Shown: positions 55,098-64,000 of the stretch, piece after piece
How the letters are laid out: each line of letters opens with the position of its first letter
Position numbering within the stretch: position 1 is the first letter of the stretch
Source of the DNA: Dehalobacterium sp040766325
Lineage (GTDB): Bacteria > Bacillota > Dehalobacteriia > Dehalobacteriales > Dehalobacteriaceae
Assembly: GCA_040766325.1 (NCBI GenBank)
Contig: JAXGQR010000003.1
Location: 1 to 64,000 of the forward strand
Length of the DNA stretch: 64,000 nt
Reading direction: 5' to 3'
Program-made: the position numbers and the translations under genes
Notes under the pieces: generated by a model
Seen by the model: only the letters and a program-made list of their open reading frames with translations
Database searches by the model: none
What the model was told of the DNA's origin: nothing

Positions 55098-55433
55098 TTA
55101 AGGTTTAATATAGCAAAAGCCGCCCATTTGACGCTTTATTAATTCTACAATACCGGCGGGAACGATTTCCACAAATTCAGGTAATGAGTGAATATCAATA
55201 TTGTTGCTGATTAGAGCGTTGCGGCAGGCAGCAAAAGTCACTCCTTGATCATTTTGCCTCTGTATACGATCTCTTAAATCCCCTTCTTGTGCCAAATCCC
55301 GTACCGCCTCAGCATTTGCCACCACGACCAATTCTACTTCTTCCCCTGACTTCAGAGTGTTTTCCACGTTGGTGAGCAATAAATTCCATTTTTTACTTTC
55401 ATCAATATGTAAAAGTCCTTTATATTCGGCCAA
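55098..55433 (-). CDS. DsrE-family protein
   Basis: 111 residues from TTG 55433 (LAEYKGLLHIDE) with AAAGGGG upstream. The DsrE/F-like fold is seen in WNLLLTNVENTLKSGEEVEL, VVVANAEAVRDL and GVTFAACRNALISNNIDIHS, with Cys in the usual active loop. Relatives bind or move sulfane sulfur, or are of unknown function. Monocistronic between the DUF2156 gene and the plus-strand coat gene. Confidence 0.8.
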   Translation of the reverse strand: MAEYKGLLHIDESKKWNLLLTNVENTLKSGEEVELVVVANAEAVRDLAQEGDLRDRIQRQNDQGVTFAACRNALISNNIDIHSLPEFVEIVPAGIVELIKRQMGGFCYIKP

Positions 55434-55558
55434 TTTAAACGCCCCTTTCTTAAGCAGATTATAACACAAAGTTCAAGTCCATGAGAAGAGTATACACTCT
55501 AGGTAATATCCTGAATAGAATTTTTTTATTTGAAAATACTAGATTTGGAGGTGTTGAT

Positions 55559-56044
55559 ATGACTATTTCTTTAACATCTCAAGAAAGATCTTTATTAGAA
55601 GATCAAAAAAACACGAAGAAGATCTGCATCCAAAAATACACTAATACAGAAGCAGGCCTCGGATCCTCAGCTTCAAGAAATTTTTCAAAACCATGCTCAA
55701 ATTGAACAAGAACATTTAAACACAATCAATCAGCTCTTAAGCGGTCAAATCCCGGCAATGAATCAACAACAAAACCAGCAGCAAAGTCAGGAACAAGTCA
55801 GCAAAACACAAACAGTTCCCAGGTTTATGGGACACCGGCCTTTCAACTCACGGATATGGAGATGTGCAATGATCTACTGATGACGGAAAAATACATATCC
55901 GGCACCTACGAGAAACCCACAATTTTTGAATCCAGGGACACTCAAATGCGTCAGGTACTGAACCATATTCAAAAGGAAGAGCAAGAACACGGTGATGCTA
56001 TTTTTAAATACATGGAAAGCAAAGGGATGTACACTCCTCAATAA
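55559..56044 (+). pseudogene. CotF-like spore coat protein, frameshifted
   Basis: ATG 55559 with GGAGGTGTTGAT upstream starts MTISLTSQERSLLEDQK. Frame changes near 55610-55660 and 55825 break it, but other frames give LQEIFQNHAQIEQEHLNTIN, a Gln-rich linker (MNQQQNQQQSQEQV), then VYGTPAFQLTDMEMCNDLLM and HIQKEEQEHGDAIFKYMESK. This is the ferritin-like CotF/YhcQ coat family found in spores. The full span is 162 codons, a normal length, so compensating indels are enough to repair it. Confidence 0.75.
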
Positions 56045-56068
56045 TGAGGAGTCACATCCCCTTTTTAT
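56021..56068 (+). terminator. Terminator of the CotF-like gene
   Basis: Long hairpin AAAGGGATGT-ACTCCTCA / TGAGGAGT-ACATCCCCTTTTTA overlapping the end of the gene. Confidence 0.85.
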
Positions 56069-56138
56069 TATTCATTTGTAATAGCGCATTGTGAATTGTT
56101 AATTACGTATCCGCATTTTTTAAATCTTGATTAATTTT

Positions 56139-56591
56139 CTACCATTCTTCCTGTTTTAAATTGGATTCCGATAGTATCAACATAGTAAAGGTATCCAACA
56201 TCCCCTCGATTTTCAGCATCTCATCATGAAGAGCTGTAATCTGATCCGTGATCCCGGCTCTAATTTTCAACATAATACACCATTGACCTGTGATACGATA
56301 ACATTTCTCAACGGTTAGGCCAGGAATTTGTATTTGAACAATTCGTTCCATTATTTCATTAAAGTCTTTCGTGTGCACATTAACAAAGATTAAAGCTCGT
56401 ATCCCTGACCGGCCTGACTCCAATTTATCTCCGTATAGTACCCTTTAATAATACGATTTTGTTCCAGTTTGGTCACTCTGTTATGAATGGCCGGGCGAGA
56501 AACGAAATTCAACCTTCTGCTGATTTCTTCATGAAATCGACCTGCCGTTATACTCTAGTAATTTGAGGATTTTATGATCTATTTCATCCAT
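56139..56591 (-). pseudogene. Lrp/AsnC-family regulator, frameshifted
   Basis: The first codons at ATG 56591 (MDEIDHKILKLLEYNGR) and, after a one-base shift near 56545, HEEISRRLNFVSRPAIHNRV then TKLEQNRIIKGYYTEIN form the classic AsnC helix-turn-helix. A second shift near 56410 leads into the RAM ligand-binding domain (RALIFVNVHTKDFNEIMERI, GLTVEKCYRITGQWCIMLKI). The whole span is 151 codons, the normal family length, so the two indels cancel. The regulator may be intact in the organism. Target genes are unknown; the adjacent protease is convergent only in position. Confidence 0.8.
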
Positions 56592-56617
56592 TTGTCCCCT
56601 CCTGATTATAATGAGGA

Positions 56618-57428
56618 TTACTTCAGTTCCAGAAATTGCACAGGAATTGCTAAAGCATGGTATTCTGTTTGGCCATCTGTCTCATATGTGGTACTGGCAA
56701 AGATAATCCCTACTACCTCCCCTGACGGTTCAACACCGGACTCCCGCTGTTTCCTGGATTGATAGGGATATCAATATCAAAAATAGGCACAGTGTTTTCT
56801 CCCCAGTTATGAAATTTTCCGACCTGACCTCGTTGAGAAATATTTTCAAAGCCCAAGGGGTTACCGATAATGGTGACAGTGTCCCCATTTTGCACCAGGT
56901 TTGATTCATTGAGCGTCAAAATGGGCAGATTATCCGCTGCAAGTTCAATCACAGCCACATCAGCACCGGGAATAACTTCATAGGATCGGGCAAAATATTT
57001 CCTGCCGTCCTCAAAAGAAACAGTAACACTCTCCGCATTGTTAACAACATGATGATTGGTAATAATCACTCCATTGGTAGAAATATTAAATCCTGTACCT
57101 CGTGTGATGCCTAAATCAGCTTGACCGGCACGATAGGCTTCGATACTTACGACAACCAGTTTGCTTGCCTGGACATTCATCTGATAAAGTTCGCGATTCT
57201 GAGCTAAAAAGTCCATTCTATCTGACAAAAAGAGTAAGATCAGGCATGAACAAAGCAGCAAAGGCAAAGATAATTACTAAGGCGACGAATCGAAAGAACC
57301 ATTTGCGGGAAGCCGGGTTCCTCCCGGTATGTATCAGAGTTCTCTTCCGAAAAATTTTCCCCTTCGATTTCCTCTAATAAATCACCGTCAAGAATGGGGT
57401 CAATCTCTTCTTTGAAATCATGATCCAT
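56618..57428 (-). pseudogene. HtrA-like trypsin-type serine protease, frameshifted
   Basis: ATG 57428 opens an acidic cytoplasmic N-terminus (MDHDFKEEIDPILDGDLLEE). Two shifts near 57310 and 57190 are needed to read through one membrane segment (VALVIIFAFAALFMPDLTLF) into the protease domain, which has the triad His in ITNHHVVNN, Asp in GADVAVIEL and Ser in NPGNSGSPV. A third shift near 56715 at GGGG restores VVGIIFASTTYETDGQTEYH to the stop at 56618. No PDZ domain is present. Such membrane-anchored proteases act outside the membrane on misfolded proteins. Confidence 0.8.
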
Positions 57429-57462
57429 GGAAAGCCTCCCTTCCCTGGCAACAGGACCTGAT

Positions 57463-59097
57463 TTAGTTGCTGATTTGAGCTTCTACTATACTTCCACCCC
57501 AATATTTTTCTCGTAGTTTTGGTTTCTCAATTTTCCCTGTGGGATTACGCAACACCACATCAAAGATAATTCTGCGAGGACGTTTATAACGAGGCAATTC
57601 CATGCAGAATTCCATAATTTCGTCTTCTGTGACTTCGTAACCCGGTTTCACCTCAATAATGGCTGCCGCAATTTCTCCGATACGTTTGTCCGGAAGACCA
57701 ATAACCGCAACATCTTTAATAGCCTCATGTTTATGAAGAAAATCCTCGATCTGCACTGGATAGATATTCTCGCCGCCGCTAATAATAACGTCCTTTTTAC
57801 GATCTACTAAATAAATATATCCGTCTTCATCCATACGTGCCATATCCCCGGTGAAGAGCCAGCCGTTCTTTAAAACTGCTGTTGTCGCTTCCGGATCGCG
57901 ATAATAGCATGTCATAAGCCCCGGTCCTTTAACAATCAGTTCCCCTACCTCCCCCTGCTTGGTCAGGTTGCCGGATTCATCAACAATCATTGCTTCCCAT
58001 TTATAACCAGGTTTTCCGATGGCACCTACCTTATGGATATTCTCCACACCCAAATGGACACAGCCCGGTCCAATAGATTCACTTAACCCGTAATTGGTAT
58101 CATAAAGATGATGAGGAAAATACTCTTTCCAACGATGAATTAAACTGGGGGGCACCGGTTGAGCACCAATATGCATCAGGCGCCATTGATCCAGCTGATA
58201 ATCCTCCAGCTTGATCTCTCCCCGATCCAAAGCATCCAGTATATCCTGAGCCCAAGGCACGAGAAGCCAGACAATGGTTACTTTCTCTTCAGAAACCACA
58301 TTAAAGATCCATTCCGGTTTTACTCCTCGCAACAAAACAGCTTTACTTCCCGCCAAAAGACTACCAAACCAATGCATTTTGGCTCCTGTATGATAAAGGG
58401 GGGGAATTAAAAGAAAATTATCCTCCCGGGTTTGCTGATGATGATTTTGTTCTGTTTCACAAGCAGAAACCAGACTACGGTGCTTATGAAGAATTGCCTT
58501 TGGAAATCCTGTAGTTCCGGAGGAAAAATAGATTGCCCCGTCATCTTCATCAGACAATTGAATCTCAGGTGCAGAGGTAGAATAATTTTCAATAAGTTGT
58601 TCATAACATTCCGCAAAAGTAGGACAATCCTCTCCTACAAAGAAGCGCAGCTTCACCTGAGGAATTTGATCACTAATATTCTCAATTCGCCCAATAAATT
58701 CCGGACCAAATAATAGAACATCAACTTCTGCTAATTCCAGACAGTATTTGATTTCTTCTGCCGTATAACGATAATTTAAGGGAACGGCTAAAGCACCGCT
58801 TTTTAAAACCCCAAAATAAATGGGCAGCCATTCTAGACAATTCATCAGGAGAATAGCTACCTTATCACCTTTATTAATTCCCCGTTCAAGAAGAAGGTTA
58901 GCAACTTGATTGGCTTTTTCATCAAATTCACGCCAGGTAAGCTCACAGCGATATGTTGACACCGGATTAGGCTCAATCAGCTCATAATCCCGCCATGTTA
59001 CTTCCCGCTTCCCTTTTAGCTCCGGATTGATTTCGATGAGACAGACCTCATCTCCATATAAACTGGCGTTACGGGTAAGTATTTCTGTTATGGGCAT
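57463..59097 (-). CDS. AMP-forming acyl-CoA synthetase
   Basis: The 544-residue ligase activates a carboxylic acid with ATP and loads it on CoA. Core motifs: P-loop YFSSGTTGFPK, YGLSES (A5), WLFTGDMARMDEDGYIY (A7), DRKKDVIISGGENIYP (A8) and the catalytic C-terminal lysine in NPTGKIEKPKLRE. The N-terminus is unusual in repeating a short unit (REVTWRDYELIEP, then CELTWREFDEK). The substrate is unknown; a medium or long-chain or aromatic acid is plausible. It is intact, 34 bases upstream of the broken protease gene. Confidence 0.88.
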   Translation of the reverse strand: MPITEILTRNASLYGDEVCLIEINPELKGKREVTWRDYELIEPNPVSTYRCELTWREFDEKANQVANLLLERGINKGDKVAILLMNCLEWLPIYFGVLKSGALAVPLNYRYTAEEIKYCLELAEVDVLLFGPEFIGRIENISDQIPQVKLRFFVGEDCPTFAECYEQLIENYSTSAPEIQLSDEDDGAIYFSSGTTGFPKAILHKHRSLVSACETEQNHHQQTREDNFLLIPPLYHTGAKMHWFGSLLAGSKAVLLRGVKPEWIFNVVSEEKVTIVWLLVPWAQDILDALDRGEIKLEDYQLDQWRLMHIGAQPVPPSLIHRWKEYFPHHLYDTNYGLSESIGPGCVHLGVENIHKVGAIGKPGYKWEAMIVDESGNLTKQGEVGELIVKGPGLMTCYYRDPEATTAVLKNGWLFTGDMARMDEDGYIYLVDRKKDVIISGGENIYPVQIEDFLHKHEAIKDVAVIGLPDKRIGEIAAAIIEVKPGYEVTEDEIMEFCMELPRYKRPRRIIFDVVLRNPTGKIEKPKLREKYWGGSIVEAQISN

Positions 59098-59311
59098 TAT
59101 CTTTTATTCCTCCCTTTAATTAATATAACTGATTATATCATTAATAACCGTTCTTGTTATATTTAATGTGAAATTTCTATCAATAGGGCTTTTCTTTATC
59201 CTTTACTGATAGTTATCGAACCAATCAGAAACTTAGTATTCTTAATCCCAACTTACAAAAGTGGGTTCTTACAGACGGTACGTGTGATAAAAAATTAAAC
59301 CCAGATATTTC

Positions 59312-60568
59312 TTAAGATCTAATTTGTCCAATCCCGTAAACAATGTACTTGATAGTGGTCAATGCTTCTAAACCCATAGGTCCACGGGCATGAAGCTTTT
59401 GGGTGCTGATTCCGATTTCCGCTCCAAATCCAAATTGGCCGCCATCGGTAAAACGCGTGGAGGCGTTAACATAAACCGCTGCTGCATCTACTTCGTCCAA
59501 GAATCTCTGCGCTTGTCCATAATGGTTGGTGACAATGGCTTCGGAATGCTTCGTCCCATATTTATGAATATGATCTAAAGCCTCTTCCATACTCTCTACC
59601 AGCTTCACAGCCAAAATCAGATCGAGATATTCTGTACTCCAGTCCAATTCCGTGGCCGGGATAACACCGGGGAGCAAAGCACATATTTTTGCACAGCCTC
59701 TTAACGATACACCCTTTTCCTCTAGCTTTTCCTGAAGAGCGGGGAGAACAAGGGGAGCAATTTCACCATGGATAAGTAGTGTTTCCATAGCATTACACAC
59801 CCCTGGCCGATGGGTTTTAGCATTAACGGCAATACTTATTGCCATCTCCGGATCTGCATCCCGATCAATGTAGGTATGACAGTTTCCCATCCCGGTTTCA
59901 ATTACAGGCACGGTAGCATGCTGCACTACATGCTTAATCAACCCTGCCCCTCCTCGGGGAATAATCACGTCCAAGTATCCATTCATTTTAATCATACGAT
60001 CCACCTCTCCCCGATCCCGGGAAGCTATAAACTGGATACAATCCTCCGGAAGACCCGCTTCCGTAAGAGCTTCACGAAGAACCCCGGTGAGAGCTTGATT
60101 AGAGAAAAACGCCTCGGAACCTCCTTTTAAGATCACAGCGTTACCGGTTTTTAAGCATAATCCTGCGGCATCTACCGTTACATTAGGCCGCGCTTCGTAA
60201 ATTATGCCAACTACCCCTAGAGGGACTCTTTTTTTGCCTATCACAAGACCGTTGGGTCTTTTTTTCATTCCGGTAACTTCACCAATGGGGTCCTCCAAAT
60301 TGATTAAGGCTTGAAGTCCGTCTGCCATATCTCGAATACGTTTTTCATCCAGCATTAAGCGATCCAATAAGGAGTTGGGTAAACCTTTTTCCCGCCCTAA
60401 GACCATATCTTTCTCATTTTCCTCCAGGATATAGGAGGTGTTTTTCATCAAAGCCAAACTCATTTTATCCAAAGCTAGGTTTTTTTCCACAGAGGAGGCT
60501 CGATTTAGAATTTGAGCTGCCTCTTGCCCCCTTCTGCCAATTTCTTTCCAGCGTTCTGATCCATTCAT
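59312..60568 (-). CDS. proA: Gamma-glutamyl phosphate reductase
   Basis: The 418-residue NADPH-dependent enzyme makes glutamate-5-semialdehyde, the second step of proline synthesis. Motifs: KKRVPLGVVGIIYEARPNVT, LKTGNAVILKGGSEAF, the catalytic Cys in HRPGVCNAMETLL and GGQFGFGAEIGISTQKLHAR. Length normal. It lies 11 bases downstream of proB, so both are one operon. Confidence 0.96.
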   Translation of the reverse strand: MNGSERWKEIGRRGQEAAQILNRASSVEKNLALDKMSLALMKNTSYILEENEKDMVLGREKGLPNSLLDRLMLDEKRIRDMADGLQALINLEDPIGEVTGMKKRPNGLVIGKKRVPLGVVGIIYEARPNVTVDAAGLCLKTGNAVILKGGSEAFFSNQALTGVLREALTEAGLPEDCIQFIASRDRGEVDRMIKMNGYLDVIIPRGGAGLIKHVVQHATVPVIETGMGNCHTYIDRDADPEMAISIAVNAKTHRPGVCNAMETLLIHGEIAPLVLPALQEKLEEKGVSLRGCAKICALLPGVIPATELDWSTEYLDLILAVKLVESMEEALDHIHKYGTKHSEAIVTNHYGQAQRFLDEVDAAAVYVNASTRFTDGGQFGFGAEIGISTQKLHARGPMGLEALTTIKYIVYGIGQIRS

Positions 60569-60579
60569 ATTTTTTCACC

Positions 60580-61716
60580 TCATCCTTTCAAAACCATATT
60601 ATTACGATGTACAATATAATCATAATCTTTAAAACCTAATATACTTTCAATCTCTTGGGACTTATGTCCCATAATCTTTTTTACATTTTCCCAATCATAA
60701 TCCACAATACCCCGTGCCAATTCCTGATGAACAGCGGTTTTGATACTCACAATATCGCCTGGTTCAAAATGCCCTTCCATACCGATCACACCGATAGGCA
60801 AAAGACTTTTCCCTGCATTGCAAATGGCTTCCCCGGCCCCTTGATCCACGTATAGAATACCTCGAATTTCAGCCCCGTAGGCAATCCATCTTTTCCGATG
60901 GTGTAGTTTGTATTCTTTTGGGAAAAAAAGAGTGCCTACCTCTCGCCCCATTAAGATATCATCAAACAAGGTCAGATCCTTTCCTTGAGCAATCACCGTG
61001 GGAATACCGGAGTTGCCGGCAATTTTAGCTGCCTGGATTTTTGTCTGCATCCCGCCGCTACCTAATGGGCTCCCCGCCCCCCCGGCTAAAGCCTCAATCT
61101 CCGGGGTAATCTCCCGGATCAGAGGAATTAGTTGAGCATCAGGACAAGATGCAGGATTTGCTGTATATAAGCCGTCAATATCAGAAAGTATGATTAGTAA
61201 GTCCGCATCGACAAGCCCCGCCACCATGGCCGCCAAAGTATCATTATCTCCAAAACGGATTTCCTCCCAAGCTACCGTGTCATTTTCATTGATAATAGGA
61301 ATGATACCCATGGTTAAAAGAGTGTTAAGGGTATTTCTGGCATTTAGATAACTTCTACGTCGAGCAATATCCCCCTTAGTCAGCAAAACTTGAGCGATAG
61401 TTTGGCCATATTCACCGAACATTTTTTCATACATATGAAGCAAAAGCCCTTGGCCAACTGCAGCAGCCGCCTGTTTTTCCGGAATACTTTTGGTTTTTTT
61501 CCGTATTCCCAGCTTGTCGCGGCCAACTCCTACGGCACCGGAAGTAACTAAAATAACATCTTTCCCTTGATGCGCTGCATTGGTCAATTTTCGCGCCAAT
61601 CTATCAATAAGATTCAAATCCATTTTCCCAGTGCTGCAGGTCAGAGTACTTGACCCTACCTTGACCACAATTCTTTGTGCCGTGGTTAAACAACTTCTGG
61701 AAAATGATGACTCCAT
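60580..61716 (-). CDS. proB: Glutamate 5-kinase with PUA domain
   Basis: The 378-residue kinase opens proline synthesis. The amino acid kinase domain (about 12-260) shows RIVVKVGSSTLTCSTGK, DVILVTSGAVGVGRDKLG, IPIINENDTVAWEEIRFGDN and GSPLGSGGMQTKIQAAKIA. A PUA domain (about 285-370) follows (GILYVDQGAGEAICNAGKSL, GDIVSIKTAVHQELARGIVD). The enzyme is normally feedback-inhibited by proline. First gene of the proBA operon; no T-box was seen in its leader. Confidence 0.96.
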   Translation of the reverse strand: MESSFSRSCLTTAQRIVVKVGSSTLTCSTGKMDLNLIDRLARKLTNAAHQGKDVILVTSGAVGVGRDKLGIRKKTKSIPEKQAAAAVGQGLLLHMYEKMFGEYGQTIAQVLLTKGDIARRRSYLNARNTLNTLLTMGIIPIINENDTVAWEEIRFGDNDTLAAMVAGLVDADLLIILSDIDGLYTANPASCPDAQLIPLIREITPEIEALAGGAGSPLGSGGMQTKIQAAKIAGNSGIPTVIAQGKDLTLFDDILMGREVGTLFFPKEYKLHHRKRWIAYGAEIRGILYVDQGAGEAICNAGKSLLPIGVIGMEGHFEPGDIVSIKTAVHQELARGIVDYDWENVKKIMGHKSQEIESILGFKDYDYIVHRNNMVLKG

Positions 61717-61894
61717 TTTTTCTCATCCTTCCTGTACTAGAAAATCACCCTAGGGTATATTATTTAATTATATTTCATAGATAATAAAATTGAAATATTT
61801 ACGTTAATAAAACTTTATCTTGCCTATTATATCATTTGATTGATCTCATGGGGGTACAATATCATTATGTTTAAGATTTAAAAACTTCCAATAA

Positions 61895-61932
61895 AACAAA
61901 GATCCTCCACAAAATAAGAGTGAAGGATCTAT
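61895..61932 (-). terminator. Terminator of the surface protein gene
   Basis: Stem AGATCCT / AGGATCT with a long loop, followed on the minus strand by TTTGTTTTAT, about 35 bases past the stop codon at 61966. Confidence 0.7.
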
Positions 61933-61965
61933 GACTATTTAGCCAAGTTTTTTGAAGCATCAGCT

Positions 61966-64000
61966 TTACTTCGTAGTGATAAACACCGTTTTAAGATTGT
62001 TGTCCCAGCGCACTTCACCGCCTAAAGATTCTCCGGCAAAACGAAGAGGAATCATAACCCGTCCGTCAATGGAAACAGGCGGGACATCAAGAGTGATAGC
62101 TGTGCCGTTACGATAACCTGTACTTCTCCCCACGTAAAGAATCACCGTGTTATTACCTAATTTCGCCGTGACTTTTTTTTCTGTGTGATGGTATTCGATA
62201 GTGGCATCCATGGATTCGAACAATGCCCGGAAGGGAATCATCACTCGACCGTTTTTCAAATATGGGTAGGCGTCGGTAAATTCTACGTTTTTATCATTTA
62301 CCAAAACTCGCGGACGTGCGGCAGTTCCTTTTAATTCTTCTGTTGTATAGGACCAATTCACTGACTTGATGCCGGTTCCGTTTGAATCCTTGGCTTTGTC
62401 GGTAATATAAACAGTGTATTGTGTTGCAAATTTTAGATTGCTCTTTGGTTTCAATGTAATTGTACGGTTAGAGGAATTGTAGGTTACATCCGCCGGAACC
62501 GTTACGCCGCTTTTGGTTTCTCTAAGATATACAGAAGAGCTGTCAATGGTATTGGCTCTCATGGCCTGGGAGAAAGTGGCTTTGATACTCTGCCCTACCG
62601 ACACATTTTTTGCCCCGGAAGACGGTTGAAAATTCCCCACCGTCACATTTGCTTTCTCTGTGGTAAATACCCAGCTAGTAGAGGTCAAACGATTGCCATC
62701 CTCGTCTCGAATACCGTTGGTCGCATAGACACGATATTCCGTATTGTACTCCAGATCGGATTGCGGCGTTAATGTCACCGTCCGATTGGAATTTGTCATA
62801 GACAAGGTAGCTTTAATATTCGCAGAGCTTCCTACCTTCCGAAGATAAACCGTACTTCCGGTTACAGAAGAGGATCTAAGTCTTTGAGAGAATCTAATCT
62901 TGATTTCCTTGTCAACAGGAAAACTATCCTCTCCCGGTTCCGGGTCCCGATCTCTTATATGCAAGTCATCCATACTAATTGTTTCAAAGGACCATTGCTC
63001 CGGAGCAATATAATTCCGATCTGAATCCCGTATGTCATCGGTGACATAGACGGTATAGGTTTGATCATAATCTAATACGTTTCTCGGGGTCAAGGTTACG
63101 ATTCTGGTAGAACTATTATAACTCACATCTGCCTTTATAGTAGTATTACTCCCGGATCGCTTCAAGTAGATGCTGTCGTCGTCAATGGAAGAAGCATTCA
63201 TCGCCCGAGAAAACTTAAAGCTCACCGTGCTCTCTACCGGTACGTTCTTAGCATTTGGTGCCGGATTCTTATTGGAAATCGTCACAGAATTGGAACTTCC
63301 CGTAGTAAAGCTCCAATCGGTGGCGGATACACTGTTCCCCGAAGAATCTTTTACTCCGCTGGTAACATAAACTCTGTAGGTGGTGGATTTTGCTAAGTCA
63401 GATCTAGGCTTAAGAGAAACGGTGCGCGTTGAACTATTATAGCTTACAGTAGCGGATATTTTTGTACTGGACCCGGAACGGGTAAGGTAAATATTAGTTC
63501 CATTGATCGTAGAAGAATTCATGGTTTTGGAAAATTTAAAGCTGACGGTGGCATTCACAGGGATATTTTTCCCCCCGGAAGCGGGATATTGATTCGAAAT
63601 GATAGGTAATGCCCCGGCTTCCGTAGTAAAGTTCCAGGAACTTGACCCCAAAGTCTTTCCAACCGTATCTTTAATCTTATTTCCAGCTATTGAAACCGTG
63701 TACTGAGTGTTATGCTCCAAGGATGATATTGGAACTACGGTTATCGTCCCCCGACCATCGCTGTTGGAGCTGCGGGGGATAATTGTTATCGGAATCGTAC
63801 TACTTCCTTTTTTCAGAGTAACTGCATTGCCGGTCACTGTATTAACATCTATAGGTTTACTTAAGGTTATTACAATATTTGTTGTTATCGGTACATTTTT
63901 GGCTCCGGATACAGGTACCCGGGCTACAATTGTAGGATTGCTAGAAGGAGCAACACCGGTGGTAAATGACCATGTGTCAGCGGAAACTCCGTTTCCTGCC
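61966..64000 (-). CDS. Repeat surface protein: Ig-like (Big_5) domains plus copper amine oxidase-like C-domain (partial)
   Basis: The frame is open to the right edge, so the N-terminus, including any signal peptide, is missing. At least six Ig-like Big_5 repeats of about 100 residues are seen; each has a GAKNVPV-type start, a KFSxxMNxSS core, a VTYNSSxRTVTLxP strand and ends YRVYVTxGIKDxxGN then W-S-F-T-T. The last 110 residues form a copper amine oxidase N1-type domain (MIPFRALFESMDATIEYHHT, VMIPLRFAGESLGGEVRWDN) often found in Firmicutes cell-surface proteins. It probably stands on the cell wall. The count of repeats upstream is unknown. Confidence 0.85.
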   Translation of the reverse strand, partial: AGNGVSADTWSFTTGVAPSSNPTIVARVPVSGAKNVPITTNIVITLSKPIDVNTVTGNAVTLKKGSSTIPITIIPRSSNSDGRGTITVVPISSLEHNTQYTVSIAGNKIKDTVGKTLGSSSWNFTTEAGALPIISNQYPASGGKNIPVNATVSFKFSKTMNSSTINGTNIYLTRSGSSTKISATVSYNSSTRTVSLKPRSDLAKSTTYRVYVTSGVKDSSGNSVSATDWSFTTGSSNSVTISNKNPAPNAKNVPVESTVSFKFSRAMNASSIDDDSIYLKRSGSNTTIKADVSYNSSTRIVTLTPRNVLDYDQTYTVYVTDDIRDSDRNYIAPEQWSFETISMDDLHIRDRDPEPGEDSFPVDKEIKIRFSQRLRSSSVTGSTVYLRKVGSSANIKATLSMTNSNRTVTLTPQSDLEYNTEYRVYATNGIRDEDGNRLTSTSWVFTTEKANVTVGNFQPSSGAKNVSVGQSIKATFSQAMRANTIDSSSVYLRETKSGVTVPADVTYNSSNRTITLKPKSNLKFATQYTVYITDKAKDSNGTGIKSVNWSYTTEELKGTAARPRVLVNDKNVEFTDAYPYLKNGRVMIPFRALFESMDATIEYHHTEKKVTAKLGNNTVILYVGRSTGYRNGTAITLDVPPVSIDGRVMIPLRFAGESLGGEVRWDNNLKTVFITTK

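Noticed and set aside
1..64000. CRISPR arrays, rRNA or tRNA genes
   Set aside because: No regularly spaced repeats and no tRNA or rRNA signatures were seen on reading the gaps; a tRNA scan would be needed to be certain.

Overview
The window reads as chromosome of an anaerobic, probably spore-forming member of the Clostridia, most like Peptococcaceae. The indications are an 11-gene nuo cluster without nuoEFG, a class III fructose-1,6-bisphosphatase, a CotF-type spore coat gene, a giant CoA-dehydratase-type activase, a GlcD/GlcF pair, an agr-like peptide signalling locus and many Gram-positive style AGGAGG ribosome binding sites. This placement rests on gene content only; no rRNA gene is present.

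Layout. 1-4.95 kb is the end of a decayed mobile element or prophage: holin tail, SPOR-tailed amidase, a small HTH/zinc protein, a SHOCT-like protein and two large serine recombinases broken by frameshifts. 5.0-9.1 kb is accessory DNA: YkvA-like protein, MFS transporter with a ChrB-like protein, truncated hsdM with an XRE regulator, and an IS21 fragment. 9.5-21 kb is metabolic: thioredoxin reductase fused to a thioredoxin-like domain, a broken HAD phosphatase, class II aldolase, TSUP transporter, a polar amino acid ABC operon behind a leader with a terminator, an EamA transporter, and glcF/glcD. 21-27.4 kb holds cspA, class III fbp, ilvE, a NifX-like protein, a Cys-rich protein and a taurine:pyruvate-type aminotransferase. 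27.6-37.2 kb is nuoABCDHIJKLMN on the minus strand. 37.4-40.05 kb is rplS-lepB-rbgA-rnhB. 40.3-44.1 kb is a thiamine salvage operon under a TPP riboswitch (thiM, a thiamine-binding-protein gene, thiE) split by an IS1182-family insertion. 44.2-64 kb holds msrAB, the 1438-residue activase, a GGDEF/HD-GYP protein, the agr-like locus, two acyltransferase-type genes, DsrE-like and CotF genes, an Lrp/AsnC regulator, a trypsin-like protease, an acyl-CoA synthetase, proB-proA, and a surface protein with repeated Ig-like domains that runs off the right edge.

Two things stand out. First, a 40-codon gene at 51877..51999 encodes an AgrD-type autoinducer precursor directly downstream of an AgrB-like protease (catalytic His76 and Cys83 visible) and a small membrane protein, beside a c-di-GMP enzyme. 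Second, at least a dozen genes carry single-base frameshifts, several at homopolymer runs, including nuoH, nuoN, fbp and thiM; in most, restoring one base gives a full family-length protein. Either the assembly has residual indel errors or many genes are really broken. For those genes I give the repaired span and the break point.
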